From Acinetobacter defluvii (GTDB lineage: Bacteria; Pseudomonadota; Gammaproteobacteria; Pseudomonadales; Moraxellaceae), in contig NZ_CP029397.2 of NCBI RefSeq assembly GCF_001704615.3, positions 124,001-188,000 of the forward strand: a stretch of DNA of 64,000 nt, in the 5' to 3' direction. Each line of letters begins with the position of its first letter. The first letter of the stretch is position 1. Under the pieces are notes generated by a model that was given only the letters and a program-made list of their open reading frames with translations, made no database searches and had not been told where the DNA came from. A program made the translations under genes and the position numbers. This document shows positions 48,466 through 56,734 of this stretch, piece after piece.

Positions 48466-49554
48466 TTAGACTAATATTGATCCTGCGGTGATCTGACGAG
48501 GCCTTCCTGCTTTGCTTTTTTCAAACTTACGCGTGCTATACCCAAACGTACGATAGTTGGTAAGCGTTTTCTCGATGATGAATTGATCAACTTTAGTGAT
48601 GTAATCTACAACGGAGAACAGTATGTCAACTTTTTCTTGATCATCATGAACAAGCATACCAATGGCAAGTTTTTTGTAAGCGGCTTTGTTGTGGTTACAG
48701 CTATGATACGTGCCTTTATCTTGAGTAATTTTTCTCCACAAGTTACCAAGTAGATCAGCGTAGAAAGTATGATTTTTATAGATATTCCCATCCATAAAAA
48801 AAATAAAATGATAGTGATAGCCTTTTTTTATTCCATATTCTAATTTCCAGATATAACCGACAATTGGAGGTACTTTATCATTTGGTGTATGGAGTTTTTT
48901 TAAGAAAATGCTTAAGTAAGTTTTCATTAGTTCAAGTGTGATTTCAAATTTTCTATAAATCGAAAAATCAATTCTGATCACCAGTAATTTACTAAATTTA
49001 CTAATTAATTTATTAATTAGTCGTTTGGCTTTCTTATTCTGATTTAAGCTTTTTTCTTTGCGTAGTTCCACTGCTTTTTTATAGTCGATATCATTCGATA
49101 ATGCCTCGAAGAAACGTTGGTAGAACTCGTTTAAAATTTGAGCCTTGAACTTGTAATGAGTTGTACTGATCGCTATTGGTTCATTGTGAGCAAGTTGCCA
49201 AAAGTTTGTAGATGTATCATTTACAATATGTGAAGGTAGACACTCTACGCAGATCTTACGAAATAGGTCATTCTCAGCACTTGTGTATTTGACATCAAAT
49301 ATAAATCTTGGATCAATGTTTTTTAATGCATTATGTAAAGATCTATGATTTATTTTGTACCATTGCTTTTTTTGGGAATGAGACTCATATACATGGTTGT
49401 TTCCATACGTTAACATCTTTTTAATGAGTTGAATGACATTATCTTTATGTCTTGCTTCATCATCATCCATAATTACAATATTTTCTTCATCTATCTCATA
49501 AATTTGATATTTTTCATAATTATCGTCAGGATAATCATTTAGGTCTGTGTTCAT
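48466..49554 (-). CDS. YagK/YfjJ C-terminal domain (inovirus Gp2-like) protein
   Basis: A 362-residue protein whose C-terminal half matches the pattern of PF11726: IRIDFSIYRKFEI, GYIWKLEYGIKKGYHYHFIF, then LGNLWRKITQDKGTYHSCN and VVDYITKVDQFI. The HYH near residue 247 looks like the HUH motif of rolling-circle initiators, with tyrosines further on as candidate nucleophiles. These proteins are common in P4-like satellites and cryptic islands such as CP4-57. ATG 49554, preceded by AAGAGAATT, is preferred over the longer frame to 49599. Confidence 0.78.
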   Translation of the reverse strand: MNTDLNDYPDDNYEKYQIYEIDEENIVIMDDDEARHKDNVIQLIKKMLTYGNNHVYESHSQKKQWYKINHRSLHNALKNIDPRFIFDVKYTSAENDLFRKICVECLPSHIVNDTSTNFWQLAHNEPIAISTTHYKFKAQILNEFYQRFFEALSNDIDYKKAVELRKEKSLNQNKKAKRLINKLISKFSKLLVIRIDFSIYRKFEITLELMKTYLSIFLKKLHTPNDKVPPIVGYIWKLEYGIKKGYHYHFIFFMDGNIYKNHTFYADLLGNLWRKITQDKGTYHSCNHNKAAYKKLAIGMLVHDDQEKVDILFSVVDYITKVDQFIIEKTLTNYRTFGYSTRKFEKSKAGRPRQITAGSILV

Positions 49555-49591
49555 ATAATTCTCTTTTAGGTAAATTTTAAGTGAGTGAATC

Positions 49592-49620
49592 CATACCAAG
49601 GCATGGGTAGCCTTGGTATG
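49592..49620. repeat. 11-bp perfect hairpin upstream of the Gp2-like gene
   Basis: CATACCAAGGC (49592-49602) and GCCTTGGTATG (49610-49620) with loop ATGGGTA. No T-run follows. It sits in the leader of the Gp2-like gene and may be a replication nick site or a regulatory structure. Confidence 0.6.
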
Positions 49621-49721
49621 AGTGCTAATACGATTGGTTGATGTTTAGATGAGAAGTAAGATGAATGATAATCAATTTAATTAAATGTATTATTTATCAA
49701 TAGAATATATTGATTAGCAGT

Positions 49722-49743
49722 ACTTATTAATTACTTATTAATT
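49722..49743. repeat. Two tandem 11-bp AT-rich repeats
   Basis: ACTTATTAATT is repeated head to tail at 49722-49732 and 49733-49743, in an AT-rich stretch between alpA and the Gp2-like gene. The 11-base period, one helical turn, is what iterons or an AT-rich melting region would show. Confidence 0.55.
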
Positions 49744-49853
49744 AAATATAAAATCCTAAATTATTGAAAAATATGACAACGATGATTTCAATAATCCATT
49801 TCATCTTTTCCTCAGTAATATCGATTTTCATAATCGAAAGTCGATTTGGAAAG

Positions 49854-50081
49854 TTAGCAGGTAAAACGTTGCTCAGCTTTAAGCTCAAGCCATTGAATGA
49901 GTTCATGCTCAAACCAACCTACAGCGTTCAAACTAAGCTTGATAGGTTTTGGAAACGTTGGATCATAACGTTTCGATTTTTCATTTATCTTTTCATATAT
50001 GACAGAACGACTTACACCTGTAATTTCAATGACCTTTTTTAGTCGATGGATTGTAGGTGGTTGTAATGTATTAGATTGCAT
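49854..50081 (-). CDS. AlpA-family excisionase/regulator
   Basis: A 75-residue MerR-like helix-turn-helix protein: RLKKVIEITGVSRSVIYEKI near the N-terminus and FPKPIKLSLNAVGWFEHE. AlpA proteins act as excisionase-type activators in islands such as CP4-57. A longer frame to 50183 exists, but GGAG 9 bases before ATG 50081 and the family N-terminus decide. It is upstream of the Gp2-like gene, and divergent from the gene at 50168. Confidence 0.85.
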   Translation of the reverse strand: MQSNTLQPPTIHRLKKVIEITGVSRSVIYEKINEKSKRYDPTFPKPIKLSLNAVGWFEHELIQWLELKAEQRFTC

Positions 50082-50167
50082 AAGATTTGACTCCGTGATT
50101 GAATAAGCCAAAATTAACAACGTATCTTTGGAAAAAAAACAGCGAATGTAATTCCAAACGGGGAAGT

Positions 50168-51592
50168 ATGAAAAAAAATTCAATAGAATTTCTTAAAACG
50201 GCATGTTTCATTCGTACCAAACAATTCATTGATCAGGAATTTGAGCGTTATGCATTCATGCATCGCTATCAGAAACAGTTAAATGACTTGAATGAATTAA
50301 ATCAATTAATCGTAGAGAGAATGTCTCAAAAGATCGGTGCGGTTGGTAATTTTTTACCACATCATTCTGAAAGGAAAATTGAATCAGAAAAGTTTGTTGA
50401 AAATGAATTGAATCAAGAGACTCTAGAAAAAAAATTAGAAGAATCTAGTTTATATAATGATTTTCTAGCACAACATCCTGAAATGAAGTTTGTTGCAAAT
50501 TTTATGAAATTTGATTCCAAAAAGTTTTTTGAGTTAGAGTTATTGGCTGTATTTTGGGGGGATACTCAATATGGATCTGATTTTAAATCATCCATTTTAG
50601 ATTTTTTTCAGATTATTTCGAATCAAGAATTTAGAGACAGAGCCTTTCAAACTTTGAACTTTATTAGAGGTGATAAAGAATATAATCAATTATTTGAGAG
50701 CGCATTCTCACTTACAGATATTTATGATTTAGCTGCTTTAAGTTTTAGAATGCAATTTGATCCGCTCAAATTCTTAATGCCACTGTGTTTAGAGTTTCAT
50801 ACAACTTTTTCCCGATTACCTTTTCAGCATGAGTCACTAATTCATTATCATTCATTGATTAATTTTTTGACACCGTTGGATACATTGAGAAAAGATCAGA
50901 ATAAAGTATGGGCACAACCAAAAAATAAATTAGCACAGCGTATTTTAAATGGTGAAGAAATTGATGAGAATACAGCCACTATTCCAGAAATAAAATTAAC
51001 GTTTCAAGTTGCACTAGATAAAGGGCTCTCATTCTATGATGCAATGTATTTCTCTTTGCTTGATGTGCACAGTATTTTGGGGCGACAGCTTAGTGAAGGT
51101 AATTTAGAGCATATTCCATTCCAATTAGAACAACTCACCAATATGATTGAATTTTTATCGGACAAGACTACGAAAGTTCAAACACGACATCCAAAAGAAA
51201 AATCCCTAATCGTAAGCTTTCAAAGTTTAATCTTGCACTATTTTAACTTTTTCAAAGAAATGGAATATCGCGCGCATAAAAAGGTAACAATTCCCAATAG
51301 TTTTAACCAATTTTTATACGACTTACTTAATTTGAAAGAGCACAAAAATTACTATCACTATAAATTGAATCCAACACACTATAGTAATGATAGCGACAAG
51401 ATTGATATCTTATATTCAACTCATATGGAAGATCTTTCTTTTTCATATGATCCAATAAAGAAGGCTTTAAAGAATAGAATAAAACAAGTTGATTATCCTC
51501 AGATTCTCAGACAACCAAATTTGCAAACCGAAGTGATTAATCTATCTTCGCTTATAAAAAGTGAAAAAGATTTTACTTTTGTTGAACGATAG
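50168..51592 (+). CDS. Unknown island protein, divergent from alpA
   Basis: A 474-residue cytoplasmic protein rich in Phe, Leu and Lys (SLTDIYDLAALSFRMQFD; FYDAMYFSLLDVHSILGRQ), probably all-helical. I do not recognise a domain. ATG 50168 follows GGGGAAGT. The frame could extend 23 codons upstream. AT-rich composition and lack of family suggest a mobile-element cargo or a defence gene. Confidence 0.65.
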   Translation: MKKNSIEFLKTACFIRTKQFIDQEFERYAFMHRYQKQLNDLNELNQLIVERMSQKIGAVGNFLPHHSERKIESEKFVENELNQETLEKKLEESSLYNDFLAQHPEMKFVANFMKFDSKKFFELELLAVFWGDTQYGSDFKSSILDFFQIISNQEFRDRAFQTLNFIRGDKEYNQLFESAFSLTDIYDLAALSFRMQFDPLKFLMPLCLEFHTTFSRLPFQHESLIHYHSLINFLTPLDTLRKDQNKVWAQPKNKLAQRILNGEEIDENTATIPEIKLTFQVALDKGLSFYDAMYFSLLDVHSILGRQLSEGNLEHIPFQLEQLTNMIEFLSDKTTKVQTRHPKEKSLIVSFQSLILHYFNFFKEMEYRAHKKVTIPNSFNQFLYDLLNLKEHKNYYHYKLNPTHYSNDSDKIDILYSTHMEDLSFSYDPIKKALKNRIKQVDYPQILRQPNLQTEVINLSSLIKSEKDFTFVER

Positions 51593-51668
51593 TTATGATT
51601 AAAAAGTAGCTTCTAATAAAGAGCACTTAATCATTAAAAGTGCTCTCGTTATTGGAACTGTTCTAAGA

Positions 51669-52328
51669 TCAAAATGTGATACTTAAACTCCCTTGATCAG
51701 TAATGAGTTCAGCTTCAAGGACTTGATCGCCTTTACATTTTAGTAAATATTTGACAGTTTGACTGTAGTTCATAGTCACAGGCATTTTGCTATAAAAATC
51801 GCCTGTACTAAATCCACAGCGACCACGGTTAATATTTAGACCTTGTAAGGTAAAAGGTTGTTCATTGGTTGATTGAATTTCAATAAAATATTCCATCGCA
51901 CCCGGCACATTAAACGCTGATTGGGATTCTTGGGCAGTGATCCTTCCTCTAGCACTAATTGTAGCTTGCTGTTCATCTTCAAGGGGTATGTCAGCAACTT
52001 CCTGTGTATTGTTCGGGTTAAGATCAGTTTCCATCATGGCTTTGAGTACATCTGGAAATTTATTCCAGCCATTGATATAAGACTCAGCTTCTTTGACCTC
52101 GGCAGGCAAATATACGTGTCCATTTTCCACAATCATTTCCATATCGTGGAGTTTGACCTTTACTTCTTCTTCGGTGTAGGGTGCATAGATAGACTGAGTT
52201 ACTTTGCTTGTGGCAGCAGTTTCAGTGGACTGACTTTGTTCACTCCCTGAAGATGGTTCATGGTTCTGACTACAGCCTGATGCTAAAAGTGTAAGTGTGA
52301 TAGCTAAAAGTGAAGTTTGGATTTTCAT
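51669..52328 (-). CDS. Lipoprotein of unknown function
   Basis: A 219-residue exported protein with a lipobox (TLTLLASGC, lipidated Cys at residue 19) and a Ser/Glu-rich linker. The mature domain has two cysteines (NRGRCGFSTGD and LLKCKGDQ) that could form a disulfide. The family is not recognised. It may belong to the island cargo. Confidence 0.7.
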   Translation of the reverse strand: MKIQTSLLAITLTLLASGCSQNHEPSSGSEQSQSTETAATSKVTQSIYAPYTEEEVKVKLHDMEMIVENGHVYLPAEVKEAESYINGWNKFPDVLKAMMETDLNPNNTQEVADIPLEDEQQATISARGRITAQESQSAFNVPGAMEYFIEIQSTNEQPFTLQGLNINRGRCGFSTGDFYSKMPVTMNYSQTVKYLLKCKGDQVLEAELITDQGSLSITF

Positions 52329-52532
52329 ATTTTCCCCCGATTTTTTATTGTGATATTTGATATGTTTTTAATATTGCTTAATTTACTGAACAATAGGCAG
52401 AACAAAGCCTATAAAGGAAGCTTGTCCTTTAGAACAATTGAATGAGCAATAAAATTTATTAATGATGCCTAGGGCAACAATGGAGTTGAAAATCGTTTTA
52501 GAGAAAATAATAAAAATAGAAAATGCTTAGTC

Positions 52533-52706
52533 ATGGATATGACTCCTTTGGCTATGAAAGAAGTTCCACCAGATTACTGTCAAATAATGGTGGCGAAACG
52601 AAAGAGGGTTGACAGACTGATAGCCAAAGGATCAGCACACCGAAAGGTGTCCCCCTCCCGTTCCGCCGCAGAGGAGGACACGCAGGGTCGCCCACCAAAA
52701 AGATAG
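52533..52706 (+). CDS. Small ash-like ORF over the structured locus
   Basis: A 57-codon frame from ATG 52533 (or ATG 52539) to TAG 52704, rich in basic residues (MVAKRKRVDRLIAKGSAHRK; SRSAAEEDTQGRPPKR). There is no ribosome site. It lies across a dense set of RNA helices and resembles the small ORFs called ash in P4-like elements, which may be shadows of a functional RNA rather than real proteins. Confidence 0.35.
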   Translation: MDMTPLAMKEVPPDYCQIMVAKRKRVDRLIAKGSAHRKVSPSRSAAEEDTQGRPPKR

Positions 52707-52741
52707 ACTTTTTAGTGTGCTTTGGCTAAACGGTCTGTCAA
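52545..52741. ncRNA. P4-like CI-RNA/immunity locus candidate (three-way complementary repeats)
   Basis: One segment, ATAGCCAAAG (52620-52629), is complementary both to CTTTGGCTAT (52546-52555) upstream and to CTTTGGCTA (52721-52729) downstream, so the pairings exclude each other. Nested helices are CCACCA/TGGTGG (52566-52593), TTGACAGAC/GTCTGTCAA (52609-52741), AGCACAC/GTGTGCT and a GAAA-tetraloop stem ACACC-GAAA-GGTGT (52637-52650). The seqA-seqB-seqC arrangement matches the immunity leader of phage P4. The core is GC-richer than its surroundings, consistent with structured RNA. The strand is not resolved. Confidence 0.6.
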
Positions 52742-52919
52742 AACCGACTGACAATGTAGGTCAGCAGTTGAATGATAAAATTAAGGTGGGGTTTAGTCAA
52801 TCAAGCTTATAAAAATCTGATTTTAAAAAATAAGTAAAATCAAAGATAGGAGCGTTGATTTTTTGCAGATGCCTAACAGTGTTAGGCATTCTGATTGGAT
52901 GCGTGTAGATATGGATTTA

Positions 52920-53381
52920 TTATTCTTTATCTGGAAGGCTAGAGGTAAATGCCTCTGGAGGAATCGGTATTTTACGGGATTTAAACATTCTTTCGGATTC
53001 AGGTATTTGTTGCATTTGATCTTTCATCCACTCTTCAGAAATAACAGGATGATTACTTAATTTTTTCATAGAGGCTTCAGGGGATAATGGGACTTTAGCT
53101 ACTTGTGGTGGGAATATCCCAAGTTTATTAAGTTCCGCCTCATAATAGTTTTTCAGATCAAGCGTGCTCTGCAATAGTTTTTTTAATTCAGTGACTTCAT
53201 TTTGTAATGCAATCACGCCCTTCATTTTTGGTTGGATGTTTACTAAGACTTGTAGAGCTTGTTCTTCATCAATAAAGCCATTGGTAATTTTAGCTAATTT
53301 TCCTGAACGAGTGGCATGTCTAATTTGATGTGATGAGAAGCCATATTTTTCACAAAAACTGGCAATACGTATTTGAGTCAT
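52920..53381 (-). CDS. Putative DNA-binding coiled-coil protein
   Basis: A 153-residue protein with an N-terminal helix-turn-helix-like segment (IASFCEKYGFSSHQIRHATR) and a coiled coil (ALQNEVTELKKLLQSTLDL). A Pro-rich C-terminus follows. The family is not recognised. It lies downstream of the ankyrin gene on the same strand with a 200-base gap. Confidence 0.6.
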   Translation of the reverse strand: MTQIRIASFCEKYGFSSHQIRHATRSGKLAKITNGFIDEEQALQVLVNIQPKMKGVIALQNEVTELKKLLQSTLDLKNYYEAELNKLGIFPPQVAKVPLSPEASMKKLSNHPVISEEWMKDQMQQIPESERMFKSRKIPIPPEAFTSSLPDKE

Positions 53382-53578
53382 AGTTTTAAAGTCGTGATAG
53401 AAGTTTTGATTAATCTTAATGATTTTATCTTAGTAATCAATTGGTAAGGTACTAGAATTGATAAATTAATTTAAAGGCATATTGGTAAAGTGTATGTTGA
53501 TTATAGGTTATGCTAGTTATTGTTAAAGAAGTCTTGCTGATCCACAGCAAGACTATAGAGTTATTTAAATTAGATTCA

Positions 53579-55783
53579 TTAGTGAATCAGTTGTTTACAC
53601 TGTGTTGATTCAAAGTGATTCATAATGTCGGAAGGAAATATCAATTGGCCATGACGCGGATCTATATAGGATTTATTCATGTCAGCCTTGCAATGGTCTA
53701 GCATGTATTTGGCAATTTCATATTCATCACCTTCTAAAGCCAACATAAACGGTGTGTAGCCTGAGATAGGTAACTTTGCAGGTTGATTAACATCTGCACC
53801 TGCATTCAGTAAGGTAAAGACTATTTTTTTAAGTTGTTCCGTTGATGCTTTAGGTTTCATGACTTCAAATAGTTCTTTACCAATTTTCCTTCCCATAGAT
53901 GAGTTTAGATTTTTCAAAACGTCATCTAATTTGAGTTTCCCCGCAGAATGCTGGTGTAGGCTGTATTGGCTTTGCTCAGGATGTAATAAGGTCTGCTTAA
54001 TCATGTCTTCAAAAGTAACCTTCCTCTGCGAGAGATGAAGCAGTTTCAAGGTGATGTGCAAGGGGCTATGATGATCAATATCTGCGAGTAAATTGATATT
54101 GCAGCCCATTTGAATAAGTGTGTTAACTAATTCAAGATCACCAATTTGAATGGCTAGATGAAGAGCACTTAAACGTTTTTTTGAAGTGACCGTGTTTAAT
54201 GTTGCTGGTAAAAAAGTATGCTCCAAGAGCATGGATAAGATCTGTCTTTGCTCAGCAGTTAATTCAAGGATATTATCATTTAAGCACATGGTAAGAGCAG
54301 AATCGTTGTTGCTACTCATTTGATTAATATCTGCACCTGCATCGAGTAAGGCTTTAACTGCTTTAACATCACGTACCTGAATTGCATGTAACAATTGAGG
54401 CATTTTTACAGTATTTTGACTATCGACTTTGATAACCTTATTCGGTCGACTCAGGTCAATTCTTAAATTGTCTTTCAAGATTAGAAATTTTTGCTTCGGG
54501 ATATTTTTTAGGAAATCACATGCTTCAACAATGAATAATTCTTCATTGAAGACTTCATATGTACTTGCTCTAAAAGCATTAAGTTCCCATGTCTCGAACA
54601 CATTTTCCAATTTAAACTTTTGCGGAAGGTTATCGAAATCTAAATCAACTTTAGATAAACGTAGATTATAACGAATGGCGATATTGGCGAATTTTCTAAG
54701 TATGTCATTTTTAGGAGTTTGAAGTAGAGAACAAGCGGTGAAGGCTTCAGTCAAAACTTGCCCTAGGTTACGCCCATCATAACGCATACAACATTCCACA
54801 CATTCTAGATAGTTCTGAATTGCATCATCCAGCTTGCCAGTAAATAGGCAATAACGTGCTCTAGCCCAATGACCACTAAAGCGAAGGCTTTCAAAGTCTG
54901 GATGAAGGTCGATTGACTCCATAAATAAATCAATATTGGTGAGACTAAAGCGAAGTTGGTCAGATAGCCCCTGAATACGTTTATGTAATAGTGCTAACGT
55001 ACCTTCCGCATTACTTTTGTATTCATCTAAAATAATATTGTCTTTGGGGATCTGTAATAAAGATGAGAAAATAAACTCATTTAAAGACAAATGTATATAT
55101 ACGGATTCATTTTCAGTCTTGAGGTGTTGCTGAATAAAAGGAGCAAACTCTTGATCTGATATTTCCTTCTCAGTTACGCCATTCTTATAAAGGCTGTCTA
55201 AAGCTCTAGCGGTTAAAAGAGCAGAGAGAGTATCGATCTGCTTGGTAAAATGGATATGCTCCTTAACAATAAGTTGTAGGCTTTGGGGATCAGGTAATTC
55301 CTCTAAATTACCCCATACTCGGAATCGATCTCGGAGCTCTTTATCCAATTTCTTAGCATCAAAATTCTGCTTCAGAAGCTCACGCAAAAAATGAGTTTTT
55401 TGCTTTTTGCTCACATGTCCAAGTGAAACCAAATGTTTCTTCAAGATAGGAATAAATTTTACTGAGATCATTAAGTTCAGAAAGTCATCTGTGGTCTTTT
55501 GATGAGCATCACCATTCAGGCTGAACAATAATTGGAAACTATAAAATTCCTGCATCGCTTGCTTGAATGCATGAATCATTTTGCTTTGAGTTTTTGCTGA
55601 GAAATATTTGGTACTAAAAAGTGCTTTGATAAAGCTCTCTTCAAAATAATGCGGATAGTGAATATTATCTGTATATTCATCCACTTGCTTTGCTAGACCA
55701 GTATAGTTCTTTAAACCAAAATGATTTGCCATTTCTCTGAGAAGAGCCGTGCCAGTAGGGAATTGTAATGTTGGAGTTTGCAT
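53579..55783 (-). CDS. Large ankyrin-repeat protein
   Basis: A 734-residue protein. Residues 1-460 are of unknown family, with a tetratricopeptide-like stretch (ARARYCLFTGKLDDAIQNYL). Residues about 470-734 hold ankyrin repeats: [50 protein letters not shown] and FMLALEGDEYEIAKYML. Ankyrins bind proteins, so this is probably the interaction hub of the operon. Its ATG is one base after the stop of the HicA-like gene (TAATATG). Confidence 0.8.
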   Translation of the reverse strand: MQTPTLQFPTGTALLREMANHFGLKNYTGLAKQVDEYTDNIHYPHYFEESFIKALFSTKYFSAKTQSKMIHAFKQAMQEFYSFQLLFSLNGDAHQKTTDDFLNLMISVKFIPILKKHLVSLGHVSKKQKTHFLRELLKQNFDAKKLDKELRDRFRVWGNLEELPDPQSLQLIVKEHIHFTKQIDTLSALLTARALDSLYKNGVTEKEISDQEFAPFIQQHLKTENESVYIHLSLNEFIFSSLLQIPKDNIILDEYKSNAEGTLALLHKRIQGLSDQLRFSLTNIDLFMESIDLHPDFESLRFSGHWARARYCLFTGKLDDAIQNYLECVECCMRYDGRNLGQVLTEAFTACSLLQTPKNDILRKFANIAIRYNLRLSKVDLDFDNLPQKFKLENVFETWELNAFRASTYEVFNEELFIVEACDFLKNIPKQKFLILKDNLRIDLSRPNKVIKVDSQNTVKMPQLLHAIQVRDVKAVKALLDAGADINQMSSNNDSALTMCLNDNILELTAEQRQILSMLLEHTFLPATLNTVTSKKRLSALHLAIQIGDLELVNTLIQMGCNINLLADIDHHSPLHITLKLLHLSQRKVTFEDMIKQTLLHPEQSQYSLHQHSAGKLKLDDVLKNLNSSMGRKIGKELFEVMKPKASTEQLKKIVFTLLNAGADVNQPAKLPISGYTPFMLALEGDEYEIAKYMLDHCKADMNKSYIDPRHGQLIFPSDIMNHFESTQCKQLIH

Positions 55784-55784
55784 A

Positions 55785-55985
55785 TTAGTTTCTTCTTAAA
55801 AATCGATTTACATCATGTTTAAATTGTTGAAAGCTTCTAAAATCACTCGGAGTAGATGGTATGGCTAACTTTCTGTCTCTGATCATTAAAAAGTTATGCT
55901 TCTTTCCTTTAGTCAAATGAATGGACTCTTGCTTTAAAAGCTTGGAAATGAATTGATGAATGTCTTTATTGTTGGAAAATTTCAT
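55785..55985 (-). CDS. HicA-like (dsRBD-fold) protein
   Basis: A 66-residue protein resembling the HicA mRNA-interferase fold: QFISKLLKQESIHLTKGKKH, then IPSTPSDFRSFQQFKHDV, the latter resembling TPSD-R motifs of HicA-like families. The catalytic His of HicA would lie at KKHNFL. There is no HicB partner beside it, so a toxin role is uncertain. ATG 55985 follows the TGA of the zinc-ribbon gene by one base, indicating coupling. A longer frame to 56054 is out-competed by this. Confidence 0.55.
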   Translation of the reverse strand: MKFSNNKDIHQFISKLLKQESIHLTKGKKHNFLMIRDRKLAIPSTPSDFRSFQQFKHDVNRFLRRN

Positions 55986-55986
55986 T

Positions 55987-56142
55987 TCAATCATCATCAT
56001 CGTCGTATAAGTGATTATCTTGATTAGCCTGACATGATGAGCATAGATCACCATTTACAATATAGTTGTAATGCTCTCCTTCGGGTAACGCATCTCCGTA
56101 GAGTGTTGTACAGCATTCGGCACATTGATATAAATTAGCCAT
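55987..56142 (-). CDS. Small zinc-ribbon protein (51 residues)
   Basis: A 51-residue protein with CxxC pairs at each end: YQCAECCTTLYGDALPEGEH and LCSSCQANQ, ending in an acidic tail (LYDDDDD). A strong ribosome site AAGAGGAG lies before ATG 56142. It is the first gene of the zinc-ribbon/HicA-like/ankyrin operon and is shorter than usual gene-caller cut-offs. Confidence 0.75.
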   Translation of the reverse strand: MANLYQCAECCTTLYGDALPEGEHYNYIVNGDLCSSCQANQDNHLYDDDDD

Positions 56143-56334
56143 GATTAGCTCCTCTTTAGCATAGGAGTAATATAGACTTTGCTCGATAAAATATTAGCAA
56201 AGCAGTTGGCGGGAAAATATCAAAAAAATGAAAGTAGCACATGTTTCGGAATAAGCATCCTAAATAATTTCAAATACATAACATCCTAATGAGAATCATG
56301 AAGCTCTTTTGAGATCACATGAAAATATGAAAAC

Positions 56335-56361
56335 AAAGCCTGCCATCGAGCAGGCTTTTTT
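56335..56361 (+). terminator. Terminator-like hairpin before the plus-strand module
   Basis: AAAGCCTGC and GCAGGCTTT around CATCGA, then TTTT and the phrase TTTTTTATGCCC that recurs before the YqaJ gene. It lies 27 bases upstream of the next start codon, so it may act as an attenuator. Confidence 0.8.
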
Positions 56362-56387
56362 ATGCCCAAAATTTAAGGAGTCGAGCC

Positions 56388-56675
56388 ATGAGCTTGAGCT
56401 GCCCCTTTTGTCATTCAACTGAAGTCATGTTGGTTGACGCAAGTACACAACAATCCAATACCACCTTATCCAGCTTGGTCACACCTACCACATTAGGTGC
56501 ATTGGGAACCACAGTCGCAAAGTCTTTCAATCTACCACCGATCATCGGTGGGATCGCAGGAACAGTAATAGGCAGTGTATTGAATTCATTCACCGAAACT
56601 AGTGCACCACCACCGCAGAATTTGTGCTTCTGCCACAACTGCTACCAAAAATTTCCAACGCATCTTCTGCACTAA
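56388..56675 (+). CDS. Small zinc-ribbon / glycine-zipper protein
   Basis: A 95-residue protein. An N-terminal CPFCHSTEV and C-terminal CFCHNCYQKF form a zinc-ribbon pair around a glycine-rich hydrophobic middle (IIGGIAGTVIGSVLNS). No known function; small proteins of this kind occur in mobile elements. AAGGAG lies 8 bases before the ATG. Confidence 0.7.
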   Translation: MSLSCPFCHSTEVMLVDASTQQSNTTLSSLVTPTTLGALGTTVAKSFNLPPIIGGIAGTVIGSVLNSFTETSAPPPQNLCFCHNCYQKFPTHLLH

Positions 56676-56734
56676 TTAAAGTCAGTATTAACACAGATTC
56701 AAAATTTAATTTTCAAATTAAAAGGAATACAACC

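Noticed and set aside
49764..50042. 92-codon plus-strand frame opposite alpA
   Set aside because: It overlaps the AlpA gene on the other strand and has no domain.
52863..53060. 65-codon plus-strand frame antisense to the gene at 52920-53381
   Set aside because: It is opposite a better minus-strand gene with a plausible coiled coil and HTH.
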